A stretch of DNA of 64,000 nucleotides. Origin: Streptomyces minutiscleroticus. Its GTDB lineage: Bacteria; Actinomycetota; Actinomycetes; Streptomycetales; Streptomycetaceae. Below, piece by piece: positions 44,699 through 54,000 of this stretch. Position 1 is the stretch's first letter, and the number at the start of each line of letters is the position of its first letter. Where the stretch lies: the NCBI RefSeq assembly GCF_014650875.1, contig NZ_BMVU01000024.1, forward strand, positions 1 to 64,000, in the 5' to 3' direction. The notes under the pieces are model-generated. The model was not told the DNA's origin, made no database searches, and was given only the letters and a program-made list of their open reading frames with translations. Both the position numbers and the translations under genes were made by a program.

Positions 44699-45478
44699 TC
44701 AGTCCCGGGGGTTCCTCCGCAGCAGGTACGTGTCCATGATCCAGCCCTTGCGGCGCCGTGCCTCCTCGCGCGCCTCCGTGATGCGGGGAGCGGTCTCGGC
44801 CAGGGGGCCGGAGAGCAGGATCTCGTCGGGCGTGCCGATGTAGGCGCCCCAGTAGATGTCGATGTCCTCGCCCTGCCGGTCCGTGTACCGCTCGTAGGCC
44901 CGGTGGGCGTCCAGCATCACGACCACGTCGTCGACGCCGTCGGGCAGGCCCTCGGCGAGCCGCCGGCCCGTGGTGATCTGCACGGGGCGCGCCACGCGGT
45001 TCAGCCCCGTGCGGTGCCGGGCGGCCAGGGCCGACACGCTGCTGACGCCCGGCACGACGTCGTACTCGAACGCCACCGCGCCCCGCTCCAGGACCTCCTC
45101 CAGGATCCCGAGCGTGCTGTCGTACAGCGCGGGGTCGCCCCAGACCAGGAAGGCGCCGCTCTCGTCCGCGCCCAGCTCCTCGGCGATCACGCGCTCGTAG
45201 AGGCCGGCGCGGGCGCTGCGCCAGTCCCCGACGGCGGGGGAGTAGGCCGTACCCCCGGCCGCGCGGTCGCGCTCCGGGTCGCGCACCTCCACCAGCCGGT
45301 ACGTCCCCTCGGGCAGGTGCGCGTCCAGGATGTCCCGGCGCAGCCCCACGAGGCCGGACCTGGCCTCGCCCTTGTCGAGCAGGAAGAACACGTCCGTGTC
45401 CCGCATCGCCTTGACCGCCTGCAGGGTCAGCTGGTCGGGGTCGCCCGCCCCGATGCCGATGACATGAATCCTTCGCAC
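44699..45478 (-). CDS. cobF: precorrin-6A synthase (deacetylating)
   Basis: A 259-aa tetrapyrrole methylase: RRIHVIGIGAGDPDQLTLQAV at the start, LVWGDPALYDSTLGILEEV, YDVVPGVSSVSALAARH and WIMDTYLLRRN at the end. CobF methylates C1 and removes the acetyl group in aerobic cobalamin synthesis. The GTG at 45478 places the conserved start at residue 2; an upstream GTG at 45496 is possible. No other cob genes are near, which is usual for cobF in Streptomyces. Confidence 0.9.
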   Translation of the reverse strand: MRRIHVIGIGAGDPDQLTLQAVKAMRDTDVFFLLDKGEARSGLVGLRRDILDAHLPEGTYRLVEVRDPERDRAAGGTAYSPAVGDWRSARAGLYERVIAEELGADESGAFLVWGDPALYDSTLGILEEVLERGAVAFEYDVVPGVSSVSALAARHRTGLNRVARPVQITTGRRLAEGLPDGVDDVVVMLDAHRAYERYTDRQGEDIDIYWGAYIGTPDEILLSGPLAETAPRITEAREEARRRKGWIMDTYLLRRNPRD

Positions 45479-45598
45479 GCCCCGAGTCTGCCGCACACCG
45501 CCCGGCCCCGGCCGCCGGGCCCTGTTGCGCGGACGGTCCCGCCGGGCCCCGCTCCGCGCCCGGTCCCACCGTGCACCGTCGTCGGCCGCCCTGCCCCG

Positions 45599-46174
45599 CT
45601 ACCGCCCGTCGGGGCGCAGCACGGGGGCCGAGGCCGCCGCGTCCACCGCCGTCCCGGCCCGCTCCACCGCGTCCGCCAGCTCCCGGCCCCAGCGCGCGAG
45701 GTCCGCCGTCGCCATCCCGTAGGGCCGGGGCGTCCCGGAGACCGCCGCCCACTCCTCGACGGCCCCCGCACCGCGCCGCAGCAGCCGCGCCCCGCCCTTG
45801 GCGTTGCCGCGCGCCGCATGGGTGAGGCCCACCGCGAGCTGCGCCATGCCCCGCCACAGCGTCCGCTCCCCGGGCGGCCCGGACTTCCAGGCGTCCTCGA
45901 AGACCTCGTGCGCGTGGAAGGGCCTGCCCGCCGTGAGCAGGGCCTGGGCCTCGGCGACGGTCTCCTCCGGGGCCCGCACGACGCCCTCGGGCTGCCGTTC
46001 CACACCGTCCGCCCCGTACGGCAGCGGCCGCCCGAGGCCGTCCCGCGGCCGCGCGTTGCGCGCCCGCCCCTCGCTGTCCCGGTCCCGGCCGTCCCGGCCC
46101 GGGCCGTGTCCGCCCTCGTGCCGGCCCGGCCCCTCGTCGTCCCGGTCGCGGTCCGTGTCAGAAGTCCCGTTCAT
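45599..46174 (-). CDS. DUF309 protein
   Basis: A 191-aa protein. The first 60 residues are a charged Asp/Arg/Gly tail. The DUF309 helical domain follows, with AQALLTAGRPFHAHEVFEDAWKSGPPGERTLWRGMAQLAVGLTHAARGNAKGGARLLRRG. The HEVFE motif is diagnostic. The function is unknown. It starts at the ATG 46174, about 105 bp from the divergent tRNA gene. Confidence 0.88.
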   Translation of the reverse strand: MNGTSDTDRDRDDEGPGRHEGGHGPGRDGRDRDSEGRARNARPRDGLGRPLPYGADGVERQPEGVVRAPEETVAEAQALLTAGRPFHAHEVFEDAWKSGPPGERTLWRGMAQLAVGLTHAARGNAKGGARLLRRGAGAVEEWAAVSGTPRPYGMATADLARWGRELADAVERAGTAVDAAASAPVLRPDGR

Positions 46175-46277
46175 GCCCTGGATTGTCCCCCGGGCCGTGC
46201 CCCTCACGGAGCGGTGCCGCAGGTGAGGTAAAGTTCTGTCCGAGCGTTCACGCGGCTTTGGCCGCGACGGGACGCAT

Positions 46278-46351
<74 letters not shown>

Positions 46352-46357
46352 CAGCGG

Positions 46358-46394
46358 AAAGGGTCTCCGCGGGCGTGAGCCCGGGAGACCCTTT
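46358..46394 (+). terminator. tRNA terminator
   Basis: AAAGGGTCTCC and GGAGACCCTTT form a perfect 11-bp stem 7 nt after the tRNA; the loop contains a small inner GCGGGC/GCCCG pairing. Confidence 0.85.
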
Positions 46395-46486
46395 CGTGCG
46401 TCGCGGGGCCGTCCCGTCCCGGGGGAACGCCGCCGGCGTCCCCGCGTGAACCGGCGCCCCTGCGAGGACCTAGTCCCTGCGAGAGC

Positions 46487-47566
46487 CTACGAGAACGTCG
46501 CCGACCCGTCGCGCTGCGCGGGGATGCCGGGAGCGGTGCCGCCCGGATGCAGGGCCACGGTGCGGGTGGGCGCCGGGATGCGGATGCCCTCCTCCTGGTA
46601 CCGCTTGTGCAGCTGCTTGATGAACTCGTGCTTGATCCGGTACTGGTCGCTGAACTCCCCGACGCCGAGGATCACCGTGAAGCCGATCCGGGAGTCGCCG
46701 AAGGTGTGGAAGCGGACGGCTGGCTCGTGGTCGGGGAGGGCGCCGGAGACGCCGGTCATCACGTTCGCGACCACCTCGGACGTGACGCGCTCGACGTGCT
46801 CCAGGTCGCTGTCGTAGCCGACGCCGACCTGCACGGTGAGCGTCATCTGCTGTTCCGGACGGCTGAAGTTGGTCATGTTCGTCCCCGCCAGCTGCTTGTT
46901 GGGGATGATCACGAGGTTCTTCGACAGGTCCTCGACCACGGTGTTGCGCCAGTTGATGTCGACGACGTAGCCCTCCTCGCCGCTGGTGAGGCGGACGTAG
47001 TCGCCGGGCTGGACCGTCTTCGAGGCGAGGATGTGGACGCCCGCGAAGAGGTTGGCGAGGGTGTCCTGCAGGGCGAGCGCGACGGCCAGACCGCCCACGC
47101 CCAGGGCGGTGAGCAGCGGGGCGATCGAGATGCCCAGGGTCTGCAGGACCACCAGGAAGCCCATCGCGAGCACCACGACGCGGGTGATGTTCACGAAGAT
47201 CGTGGCCGATCCCGCGACGCCCGACCGGGACTGCGCCAGGGACCGCACGAGGCCGGTGACCACGCGGGCGGCGGTCAGTGTGGCCACGAGGATCAGCAGC
47301 ACGGTCAGCGTCTGGGTGACCGTCTGCTCGATGCGGGCCTTCAGGGGCAGGGCCGCCGCTGCGGCCGCGGCGCCGGCCGTGATCGCGGCGCAGGGCACCA
47401 GGGGGCGCAGCGCGTCGACGACGACGTCGTCGCCGGTCCAGCGGGTCCGGGTCGCGTGCTTCGCGAGCCAGCGCATCAGCAGGCGCAGCAGCAGGCCCGC
47501 CACGACGCCGGCGACCAGCCAGACCCCGGCGACGATCAGGTCGTGGGCGGTGAGGGCGCGGTTCAC
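46487..47566 (-). CDS. MscS-family mechanosensitive channel
   Basis: A 359-aa membrane protein. Three or four N-terminal helices lead to the pore helix ITRVVVLAMGFLVVLQTLGISIAPLLTALGVGGLAVALALQDTLANLFAGVHIL, typical of MscS TM3. The beta domain DYVRLTSGEEGYVVDINWRNTVVEDLSKNLVIIPNKQL and the C-terminal alpha/beta domain follow. It protects against hypo-osmotic shock. Confidence 0.92.
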   Translation of the reverse strand: MNRALTAHDLIVAGVWLVAGVVAGLLLRLLMRWLAKHATRTRWTGDDVVVDALRPLVPCAAITAGAAAAAAALPLKARIEQTVTQTLTVLLILVATLTAARVVTGLVRSLAQSRSGVAGSATIFVNITRVVVLAMGFLVVLQTLGISIAPLLTALGVGGLAVALALQDTLANLFAGVHILASKTVQPGDYVRLTSGEEGYVVDINWRNTVVEDLSKNLVIIPNKQLAGTNMTNFSRPEQQMTLTVQVGVGYDSDLEHVERVTSEVVANVMTGVSGALPDHEPAVRFHTFGDSRIGFTVILGVGEFSDQYRIKHEFIKQLHKRYQEEGIRIPAPTRTVALHPGGTAPGIPAQRDGSATFS

Positions 47567-47962
47567 CGGGCGCCTCCCGCGGAGCCGGACACGGGCCGCG
47601 CCCCCGGTATGTGATGTGTCGTCACCTTGTCACCTTGCTCATGAATGCTGAACATACGGGCGTTTCCCGCCTGTTCCGAGGCCGTCGAACGGCGGACCCG
47701 ATCATCCTGCCGTACGCGCGGGGCGGTCCGCGCGGCGAGGGCCCCGCCGGGCGGCCGGGGATGCGGTCCCGCCCCGCGCGCGGACGACCGCGGACGACGG
47801 CGCCGGGCGGCGGGGAGCGACGGGGAGGACGACGGGCGGTGGGGAGCGGCGGGGGGTGATGGAAGGTGACGGGTGATGACGGTTGGCGACGGAGGGCGGC
47901 GCGGAGCGATGAAAAGCCGCGGAGAGCGGCGGCGGGCGGTGAGGAGGGCGCGGTCCCGGACC
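47567..47962. other. intergenic with short GGCGGGGAGCG-like repeats
   Basis: Nearly 400 bp without a supported gene. From 47800 to 47950 it is a purine-rich run with repeated GGGCGGTGGGGAGCGGCGG-like and GATGACGG-like words. Confidence 0.5.
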
Positions 47963-47993
47963 TTGACCTCAATGATGCTTGAGGTCCTAGCGT
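47963..47993 (+). promoter_or_regulatory. MerR-type promoter of the ABC exporter
   Basis: TTGACC (-35, 47963-47968) and TAGCGT (-10, 47988-47993) are 19 bp apart, longer than normal. The spacer carries most of the perfect dyad GACCTCAA-TGATGC-TTGAGGTC (47965-47986). That geometry is the hallmark of MerR-family activation, where the regulator untwists an over-long spacer. The expected start point coincides with the ATG at 48001, so the mRNA is probably leaderless. Confidence 0.8.
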
Positions 47994-48000
47994 CGTCCGC

Positions 48001-49944
48001 ATGAGCATGGAGACCACCGCCTGGACCCAGCTGTACAGCGTCACGCACGCCCAGCGGGAGCGCCGGCCCCTGGCCCGCGCGACCCTGCGCCGCGTCGCCG
48101 CCTTCGCCCGCCCCCACCGCCGCCGCATCGCGCGGTTCGTGCTGGTCGGTGTGGCGACCGCGCTGCTCGCCGTGGCCACGCCCGTCCTCGCGGGGCGGGT
48201 CGTCGACGCGATCGTGTCGGGCGGCGACGCGGACACCGTCGTACGCCTCGCCGTCCTCATCGCCCTCATCGCGCTCGCCGAGGCGGCCCTCGGCCTCCTC
48301 GGCCGGTGGCTGTCGGCGACGCTCGGCGAGGGGCTCATCCTCGACCTGCGGACCGCCGTCTTCGACCACGTGCAGCGCATGCCCGTCGCCTTCTTCACCC
48401 GGACGCGCACGGGGGCGCTCGTCAGCCGCCTCAACAACGATGTGATCGGCGCGCAGCGGGCGTTCAGCAACACCCTGTCCGGTGTGGTGGGCAACGTGGT
48501 CACACTGTTGCTCACCCTCGCCGTCATGCTCACCCTCTCCTGGCAGATCACCCTGCTCGCGCTGGTCCTGCTGCCGGTGTTCGTGGTCCCCGCGCGGCGT
48601 ACGGGCCGGCGGATGGCCCGGCTCCAGAGCGAGGCGGCCGACCTGAACGCGGCGATGGGCACGCGGATGACCGAGCGGTTCTCCGCGCCCGGCGCCACCC
48701 TGGTCAAGCTCTTCGGGCGGCCCGACGAGGAGTCCGCCGAGTTCGCGGCGCGGGCCCGGCGCGTGCGCGACATCGGGGTCCGTACGGCGATGGCCCAGTC
48801 GGCGTTCATCACCGCGCTCACCCTCGTCTCCGCGCTCGCCCTCGCGCTGGTCTACGGGCTCGGCGGCTGGTTCGCCCTGCGCGGCGGCCTGGAGGCGGGC
48901 GCCGTGGTCTCCCTCGCCCTGCTGCTGACCCGGCTGTACGCGCCGCTGACCTCCCTCGCCGGGGCGCGCGTGGAGGTGATGAGCGCCCTGGTCAGCTTCG
49001 AGCGGGTCTTCGAGGTGCTCGACCTGAGGCCGCTCGTCGCGGAGAGGCCGGACGCGCGGGACGTGCCGGAGGGCCCCGTCGCCGTGGAGTTCGACGGCGT
49101 CCGCTTCGGCTACCCGTCCGCCGACAAGGTCTCCCTGGCCTCCCTGGAGGAGGTCGCCGCCCTCGACACCCGGGGCGGCGCCGAGGTCCTGCACGGCGTC
49201 TCCTTCCGCGCCGGGCCCGGGCAGACCGTCGCGCTCGTCGGCTCCTCGGGCGCGGGCAAGTCCACCGTCGCCCACCTGCTGCCCCGCCTGTACGACGTGG
49301 ACGAGGGCGCCGTCCGCGTCGGCGGCGTCGACGTGCGCGACCTGAGCGCGGCCGCGCTGCGGCGTACGGTCGGCATGGTCACCCAGGACGGCCACCTCTT
49401 CCACGACTCCGTGCGCGCCAACCTCCTCCTCGCCCGCCCGGAGGCCACCGAGGACGAACTGTGGGACGCTCTGCGCCGGGCCCGCCTGGAGGACCTGGTC
49501 CGCGCCCTGCCCGACGGCCTCGACACCGTGGTCGGCGAGCGCGGCTACCGGCTCTCGGGCGGCGAGCGCCAGCGCATGACCATCGCCCGGCTGCTCCTGG
49601 CCCGCCAGCGCGTCGTCGTGCTGGACGAGGCCACGGCCCATCTCGACAACACCTCCGAGGCCGCCGTGCAGGAGGCGCTCGCCGAGGCGCTGGAGGGACG
49701 CACCGCGCTGGTGATCGCCCACCGCCTGTCCACCGTGCGCTCCGCCGACCTGATCCTGGTGGTCGAGGCCGGCCGCGTCGTGGAGCGCGGCACGCACGAG
49801 GAACTGCTCGCGGCGGACGGCCGGTACGCGCAGCTGCACCGCACCCGGCTCGCCGGGGCCGGGGAGCCCTTTGCCGGTCCGGACGGGGAGGCGGGGCCCG
49901 CCGGTGCCGCGGGGAGCACCGCGGCGGGGGAGCCGGCGGCGTAG
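48001..49944 (+). CDS. ABC exporter, fused permease and ATPase
   Basis: A 647-aa half-transporter. The six-helix membrane domain (about 35-330) contains FDHVQRMPVAFFTRTRTGALVSRLNND, and the nucleotide-binding domain (about 360-610) has Walker A GSSGAGKST, Q loop MVTQDGHLF, signature YRLSGGERQR and Walker B VVVLDEATAHLD, then the H loop IAHRLST. It forms a homodimer or heterodimer that expels a drug or lipid. It stands alone behind a MerR-type promoter, so its transcription is probably induced by a compound sensed by an unlinked MerR regulator. The last 35 residues are Gly/Ala-rich. Confidence 0.93.
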   Translation: MSMETTAWTQLYSVTHAQRERRPLARATLRRVAAFARPHRRRIARFVLVGVATALLAVATPVLAGRVVDAIVSGGDADTVVRLAVLIALIALAEAALGLLGRWLSATLGEGLILDLRTAVFDHVQRMPVAFFTRTRTGALVSRLNNDVIGAQRAFSNTLSGVVGNVVTLLLTLAVMLTLSWQITLLALVLLPVFVVPARRTGRRMARLQSEAADLNAAMGTRMTERFSAPGATLVKLFGRPDEESAEFAARARRVRDIGVRTAMAQSAFITALTLVSALALALVYGLGGWFALRGGLEAGAVVSLALLLTRLYAPLTSLAGARVEVMSALVSFERVFEVLDLRPLVAERPDARDVPEGPVAVEFDGVRFGYPSADKVSLASLEEVAALDTRGGAEVLHGVSFRAGPGQTVALVGSSGAGKSTVAHLLPRLYDVDEGAVRVGGVDVRDLSAAALRRTVGMVTQDGHLFHDSVRANLLLARPEATEDELWDALRRARLEDLVRALPDGLDTVVGERGYRLSGGERQRMTIARLLLARQRVVVLDEATAHLDNTSEAAVQEALAEALEGRTALVIAHRLSTVRSADLILVVEAGRVVERGTHEELLAADGRYAQLHRTRLAGAGEPFAGPDGEAGPAGAAGSTAAGEPAA

Positions 49945-50070
49945 ACGGCGGTGGCGCGGGCGACGGTGGCGCGGGCGACGGTGGCGCGGGTGGTGGCGGT
50001 GTGAGCGGTGGCGGCGCGGGTGGTGGCGGTGTGAGCGGGTGGCGGCACGAGTGGTGGCGGCGTGAGGGGC
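49945..50070 (+). repeat. tandem GGTGGCGCGGGCGAC-type repeats
   Basis: Imperfect 15-24-bp repeats of GACGGTGGCGCGGGC and GGTGGCGGTGTGAGCG fill the gap behind the ABC gene. No gene is seen. Confidence 0.7.
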
Positions 50071-50205
50071 GGTGACCGGGCCGCCGGTGTGTGGCCGGGG
50101 CGACCCGGTGCGGGCCTACTGGGGCGGGGCTCCGCGTCGTAAGCTGAGCAAACAGCCCTTGACCTGCAAAACGCAGGCAGGGAGCCTACTTCCGGGAGTG
50201 CCTCG

Positions 50206-50625
50206 ATGCTGCGCACCATGTTCAAGTCCAAGATCCACCGTGCCACCGTGACCCAGGCCGACCTGCACTACGTCGGGTCCGTGACCATCGACGCCGACCT
50301 GCTGGACGCCGCCGACCTGCTGCCCGGCGAGCTCGTCCACATCGTCGACGTCACCAACGGCGCCCGCCTGGAGACGTACGTCATCGAGGGCGAGCGCGGC
50401 TCCGGGGTCATCGGCATCAACGGCGCCGCCGCGCACCTGGTGCACCCCGGCGACCTGGTGATCATCATCAGCTACGCCCAGGTCACCGACGCCGAGGCGC
50501 GGCAACTGCGACCCCGCGTCGTGCACGTGGACCAGGGCAACCGCATCGTGGCGCTCGGCTCGGACGCGTCCGAGCCGGTACCGGGCTCCGGCACCGAGCG
50601 CAGCCCGCAGGCCGTCGGCGCCTGA
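50206..50625 (+). CDS. panD: aspartate 1-decarboxylase
   Basis: A 139-aa pro-enzyme that self-cleaves between G24 and S25 (YVGSVTID) to form the pyruvoyl cofactor. LRTMFKSKIHRATVTQADLHY, NGARLETYVIEGERGSGVIGINGAAAHLVHPGDLVIIISYA and the variable tail are all normal. It makes beta-alanine for pantothenate. The gene is complete. A decayed copy of its 3' end lies 9 kb downstream at about 59630-59842, on the far side of four unrelated genes. Confidence 0.96.
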   Translation: MLRTMFKSKIHRATVTQADLHYVGSVTIDADLLDAADLLPGELVHIVDVTNGARLETYVIEGERGSGVIGINGAAAHLVHPGDLVIIISYAQVTDAEARQLRPRVVHVDQGNRIVALGSDASEPVPGSGTERSPQAVGA

Positions 50626-50642
50626 TCCGCGGGCGACGCGAC

Positions 50643-50678
50643 GGGGAGGGGCGGCCGGTCTTCCGGCCGCCCCTCCCC
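50643..50678 (+). terminator. panD terminator
   Basis: A 16-bp perfect stem GGGGAGGGGCGGCCGG with its complement around TCTT, 17 bp after the panD stop. Confidence 0.85.
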
Positions 50679-51081
50679 GTCTTCCGCGGTCCGCCCAACA
50701 CGGCACCGTACGGCCGCTTTTCGACGGCATGCGGTATTTCGTCCCAGTGGATCCATCGTGACATCCGGACAGGGTGGCCAAGTATGATCCGGAGACACCG
50801 GTTCCTCGTACGACAGGCAGGTGCGGGGGAATGCCGTCGCCTTCGCACGCGTCGTCCGGTGGCCTTTCGGATCGCCCGCCGCACAAGGGAGTTGCCAGGT
50901 GGGGAGTGTTGCCCAGAAGATCACCGGTATGGCATCGCGGTAAGCCGGTGCACGGGTCCGAGTCCAATTCCCCATACCAGTTCACGTACGTAACCCGGGA
51001 TTCACTTTCGATGTTTGTGGCGTATGAAATGGTGTCGGCCACGCGTTTTCCGTTGCCGGTCGTCGAAAGGGGCCACCGCTG
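50679..51081 (+). promoter_or_regulatory. upstream region of the ART-like/lectin gene block
   Basis: About 400 bp that is less GC-rich than its surroundings. GTGACA (50758) with TATGAT (50783) and a 19-bp spacer is a possible promoter. An open frame of 102 codons (50774-51082) has unconvincing composition and is not called. The lowered GC fits sequence acquired with the gene block. Confidence 0.4.
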
Positions 51082-54000
51082 ATGCGCTGGGGCCTGCGCC
51101 GGGCCGCGTCGCGCCCGTCCGACACCGGCCGGGCGCCGCAGGCCGAGTCCTCCCGGCCCGGCCTCCTCGTCGAGGAGTACGACCGCCTCCTGCTGGTCCG
51201 GCGCTCCTCCGACGAGCTGCTCGGCCCCGCGGACATCGCCGACCTCACCCGGGTCCTCGAGGTGGACGGCGACGACACGGTGACCGTCGTCGCGGGCGCC
51301 GACGGGAACACGGCCGCCGCCCTGTGGGCGCGGCTCGGCGCCCTGCTGGACACCCTGTGCAGCGACGGCATGGGCACCATCCGGCTGGCCATGTCCGGCG
51401 CGGGCGACGACCGCCCCGGCCGGCCGGCCGTCGCCCGCCGCATCGCCGACGCCTGGGAGGTCGACGTCATCGCCCCCGACGGCACGGTCCTCGGCGTGCC
51501 GGGCGGCGGGCTCTTCGTCCACGACGTGCCGTCCGACGACGGGGCGGCCGGCGGCCGGGAACGCGGCTGGTGGCGCTTCTCGCCCGGCGCCGAGCCCGTG
51601 GCGCTCGGCCCCCGCCAGCCCGCCCCCCTCTGGCAGCCCGTCCCGGGCACCCTGCCGTCCCGTACCCGCAGCGGCTGCGTCGTCGAGCAGATCCCGGCCG
51701 GCGTGCTCATCCGCCCCGACGGCGCCCGCGCCCCGCGCCCGGGCGACCTCTGCTACGCCGTGCCGGTCGACCGGCACGGCCTCCTCGTCGTCCTCGGCGT
51801 GCCGGACGGCGAGGACGTCGTCACCGACGACGTGGCGGACGTCGTGACGGCGCTGCCCGCCGCCGCGCGCTCCGTCCTGCGGTTCGCGCCGGGCGGCCGC
51901 CGGGACGTGCTGCGCGTCGGCCAGGACGCCGCCGAACTGGTCGGTGCCGAGGTCGTCGTCTACAGCGGGCTGCCGCTGCTCGCCGAGTCCGGCACCCGGC
52001 ACCTCGACACCGTGCGCTCCACGACCGTGGGGGCCGACGGGGCCCCGCGCTGGCAGCCGTTCGTCGACTCCGTGATCTGCGCGCCCGGCGCGTCCTCGCC
52101 CCGCCTGCTGCGCTGGAGCCCGCCGCTGCCCGGCCCGGGCAACCCCCAGCGCGGCGTGGTGCGCCTGTCCGACCGGTGGCAGGCCGCCGTGACCCGGGCG
52201 GGCGTGTCGATCATCGGGACGGACGCGGAGCCGCCCGCCCTCGCGGGCAGGCCCGTGGACCCCCAGGGACCGGACATCGAGGTGGGCCTGCCGGGGGAGG
52301 CGCTCGACCGGTCGCTGTGGCCGGTGCTGGAGCGACTGCTCGGCGGGCTGCCGTCGGGGGTGTCGGCACGGGCGCGCGTGCACGTCCACGGCACCGCCGT
52401 GGACGGCGGCCAGGAACTGCGCCGGCTGGCCGCCGAGTACCAGGTACGCAGCCTGCGTTTCGCGGCGTTCGGCAGGGCGCCGGCCGCCGTGCCTCCTCCG
52501 CCGGTGGCGCAGGGCGCGACCGCGGGCCGCCCCGTGCCCGCAACCGCGGGCCACCCCGCGTACGGGCAGCCGCAGCAGAGGCCGGCGACCGCCGGACCCG
52601 CCGCGACGGCGCACACGACGGCGCCGCACGGTCCGGGGCCGGCCGCCGCCCCCGGGGCTCCCGCCGGGCAGCGGATGCCCGCCGGACCAGGGGTCCCTGC
52701 CGGACAGCACGTGCCTGCCGGACCGGGAGTACCCGCCGGGCCCGGGGCTCCTGCCGGACGGCGGATGCCTGCTGGGCAAGGGGCTTCCGCCGGGCAGCAG
52801 ATACCTGCTGGGCCCGGGGTCCCTGCTGGGCAGCAGATACCTGGTGGGTCCGGGGCTCCTGCTGGGCGGCAGATGTCCGCCGGGCAGCAGGCGCCTTCCG
52901 GGCCGGCGGCCCCTGCCGGGCAGTACGTGCCTGCAGGGAACGCGCCCGGTGCGGCGCCCCGACCGGGGAGGCCCGCGGCTCCTGGGACCCCCGCCCCGCA
53001 CACGTCCGGCGCTGCGCCTGCTCCGAGGGGTGCCGGGACGCCCGGCCCGGCGGGCGCCGGGGTACCTGCCCCGACGGGTCCTGGGGCCTCCAGGCCGACG
53101 GCCCCGGGGACCGTTGGTTCTACGGCTGCCGGGGTTCCTGCCTCGGCGGCTCCAGGGACCGTTGCTCCTGCGGGTCCTGGGGCTTCCGCCCCGGCGCGCC
53201 CGGGGACCGCTGGGCCTGCGGGTGCCGGAGTTCCTGCTACGGGGCCTGGGACCGCCGGCCCGACGCGTACCGGGGTGTCCGGTCCGGCGGCTGCCGGTGC
53301 TTCCGCCTCGGCGGGCGCCGGGGGACCTGCGCCGTCGGGCTCCGGAGCCCCCGACGGGACGGGACCCGGAACTCCCGGCCGGACGGGAACCGGAGCCGCC
53401 GCGCAGGCCGGTGCCCGTGTCCCGCAGGGGTCTGCCGCACCCGCGCCGACGGGTCCCCGCAGCCCGCAGGGGCCTGCCGCACCCGCGCCGACAGGTGCCC
53501 ACGGCCCGCAAGGACCCGCCGCACCCCCGTCGCCCGCCGGTCCGGGCTCCGGTCGGGGCACCGGCCGGGACGGCGCCTCCGCGTCGGGGCTGCCGTCCGT
53601 TCCGCCTCGTTCCGGTTCAGCCGCGACGGAGGTTCCCCCGGGTCCCGCCGGGACCGGGACACCGGCCGGCGCGCCTCCCGCGGGAGCGAGTGCGCCGACT
53701 CCGCCCGCCACCGGGCCGCACCGGCCCGGTCCGGCCCGGCCCGCGACGCCGGGAGCCGGCGCGGCGCCCGGTCACGGCGCTGCCGGCGCCGAGCCGCCCC
53801 GGTCCCCGTCCCGCCCCGTCCCGCCGTCGCCGACGGCCGGTCAGGAGCGCGGACCGCGCCCGGAGCAGGAGCGGACGCAGCGCCCACCGGTCCCTCCGGT
53901 GCCGGGTGATGCTCCTGCCGCGCCTCCCACGCGCACTCCGGCGGGGGGAGAGGGAGATGCCGGGGCGCGGGCACGGACCACCCCTGCCGCTCCCGCGCCC

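Noticed and set aside
50774..51082. 102-codon frame before the ART-like gene
   Set aside because: Composition does not look coding, it has no family signature, and it ends exactly over the next start; treated as regulatory sequence.
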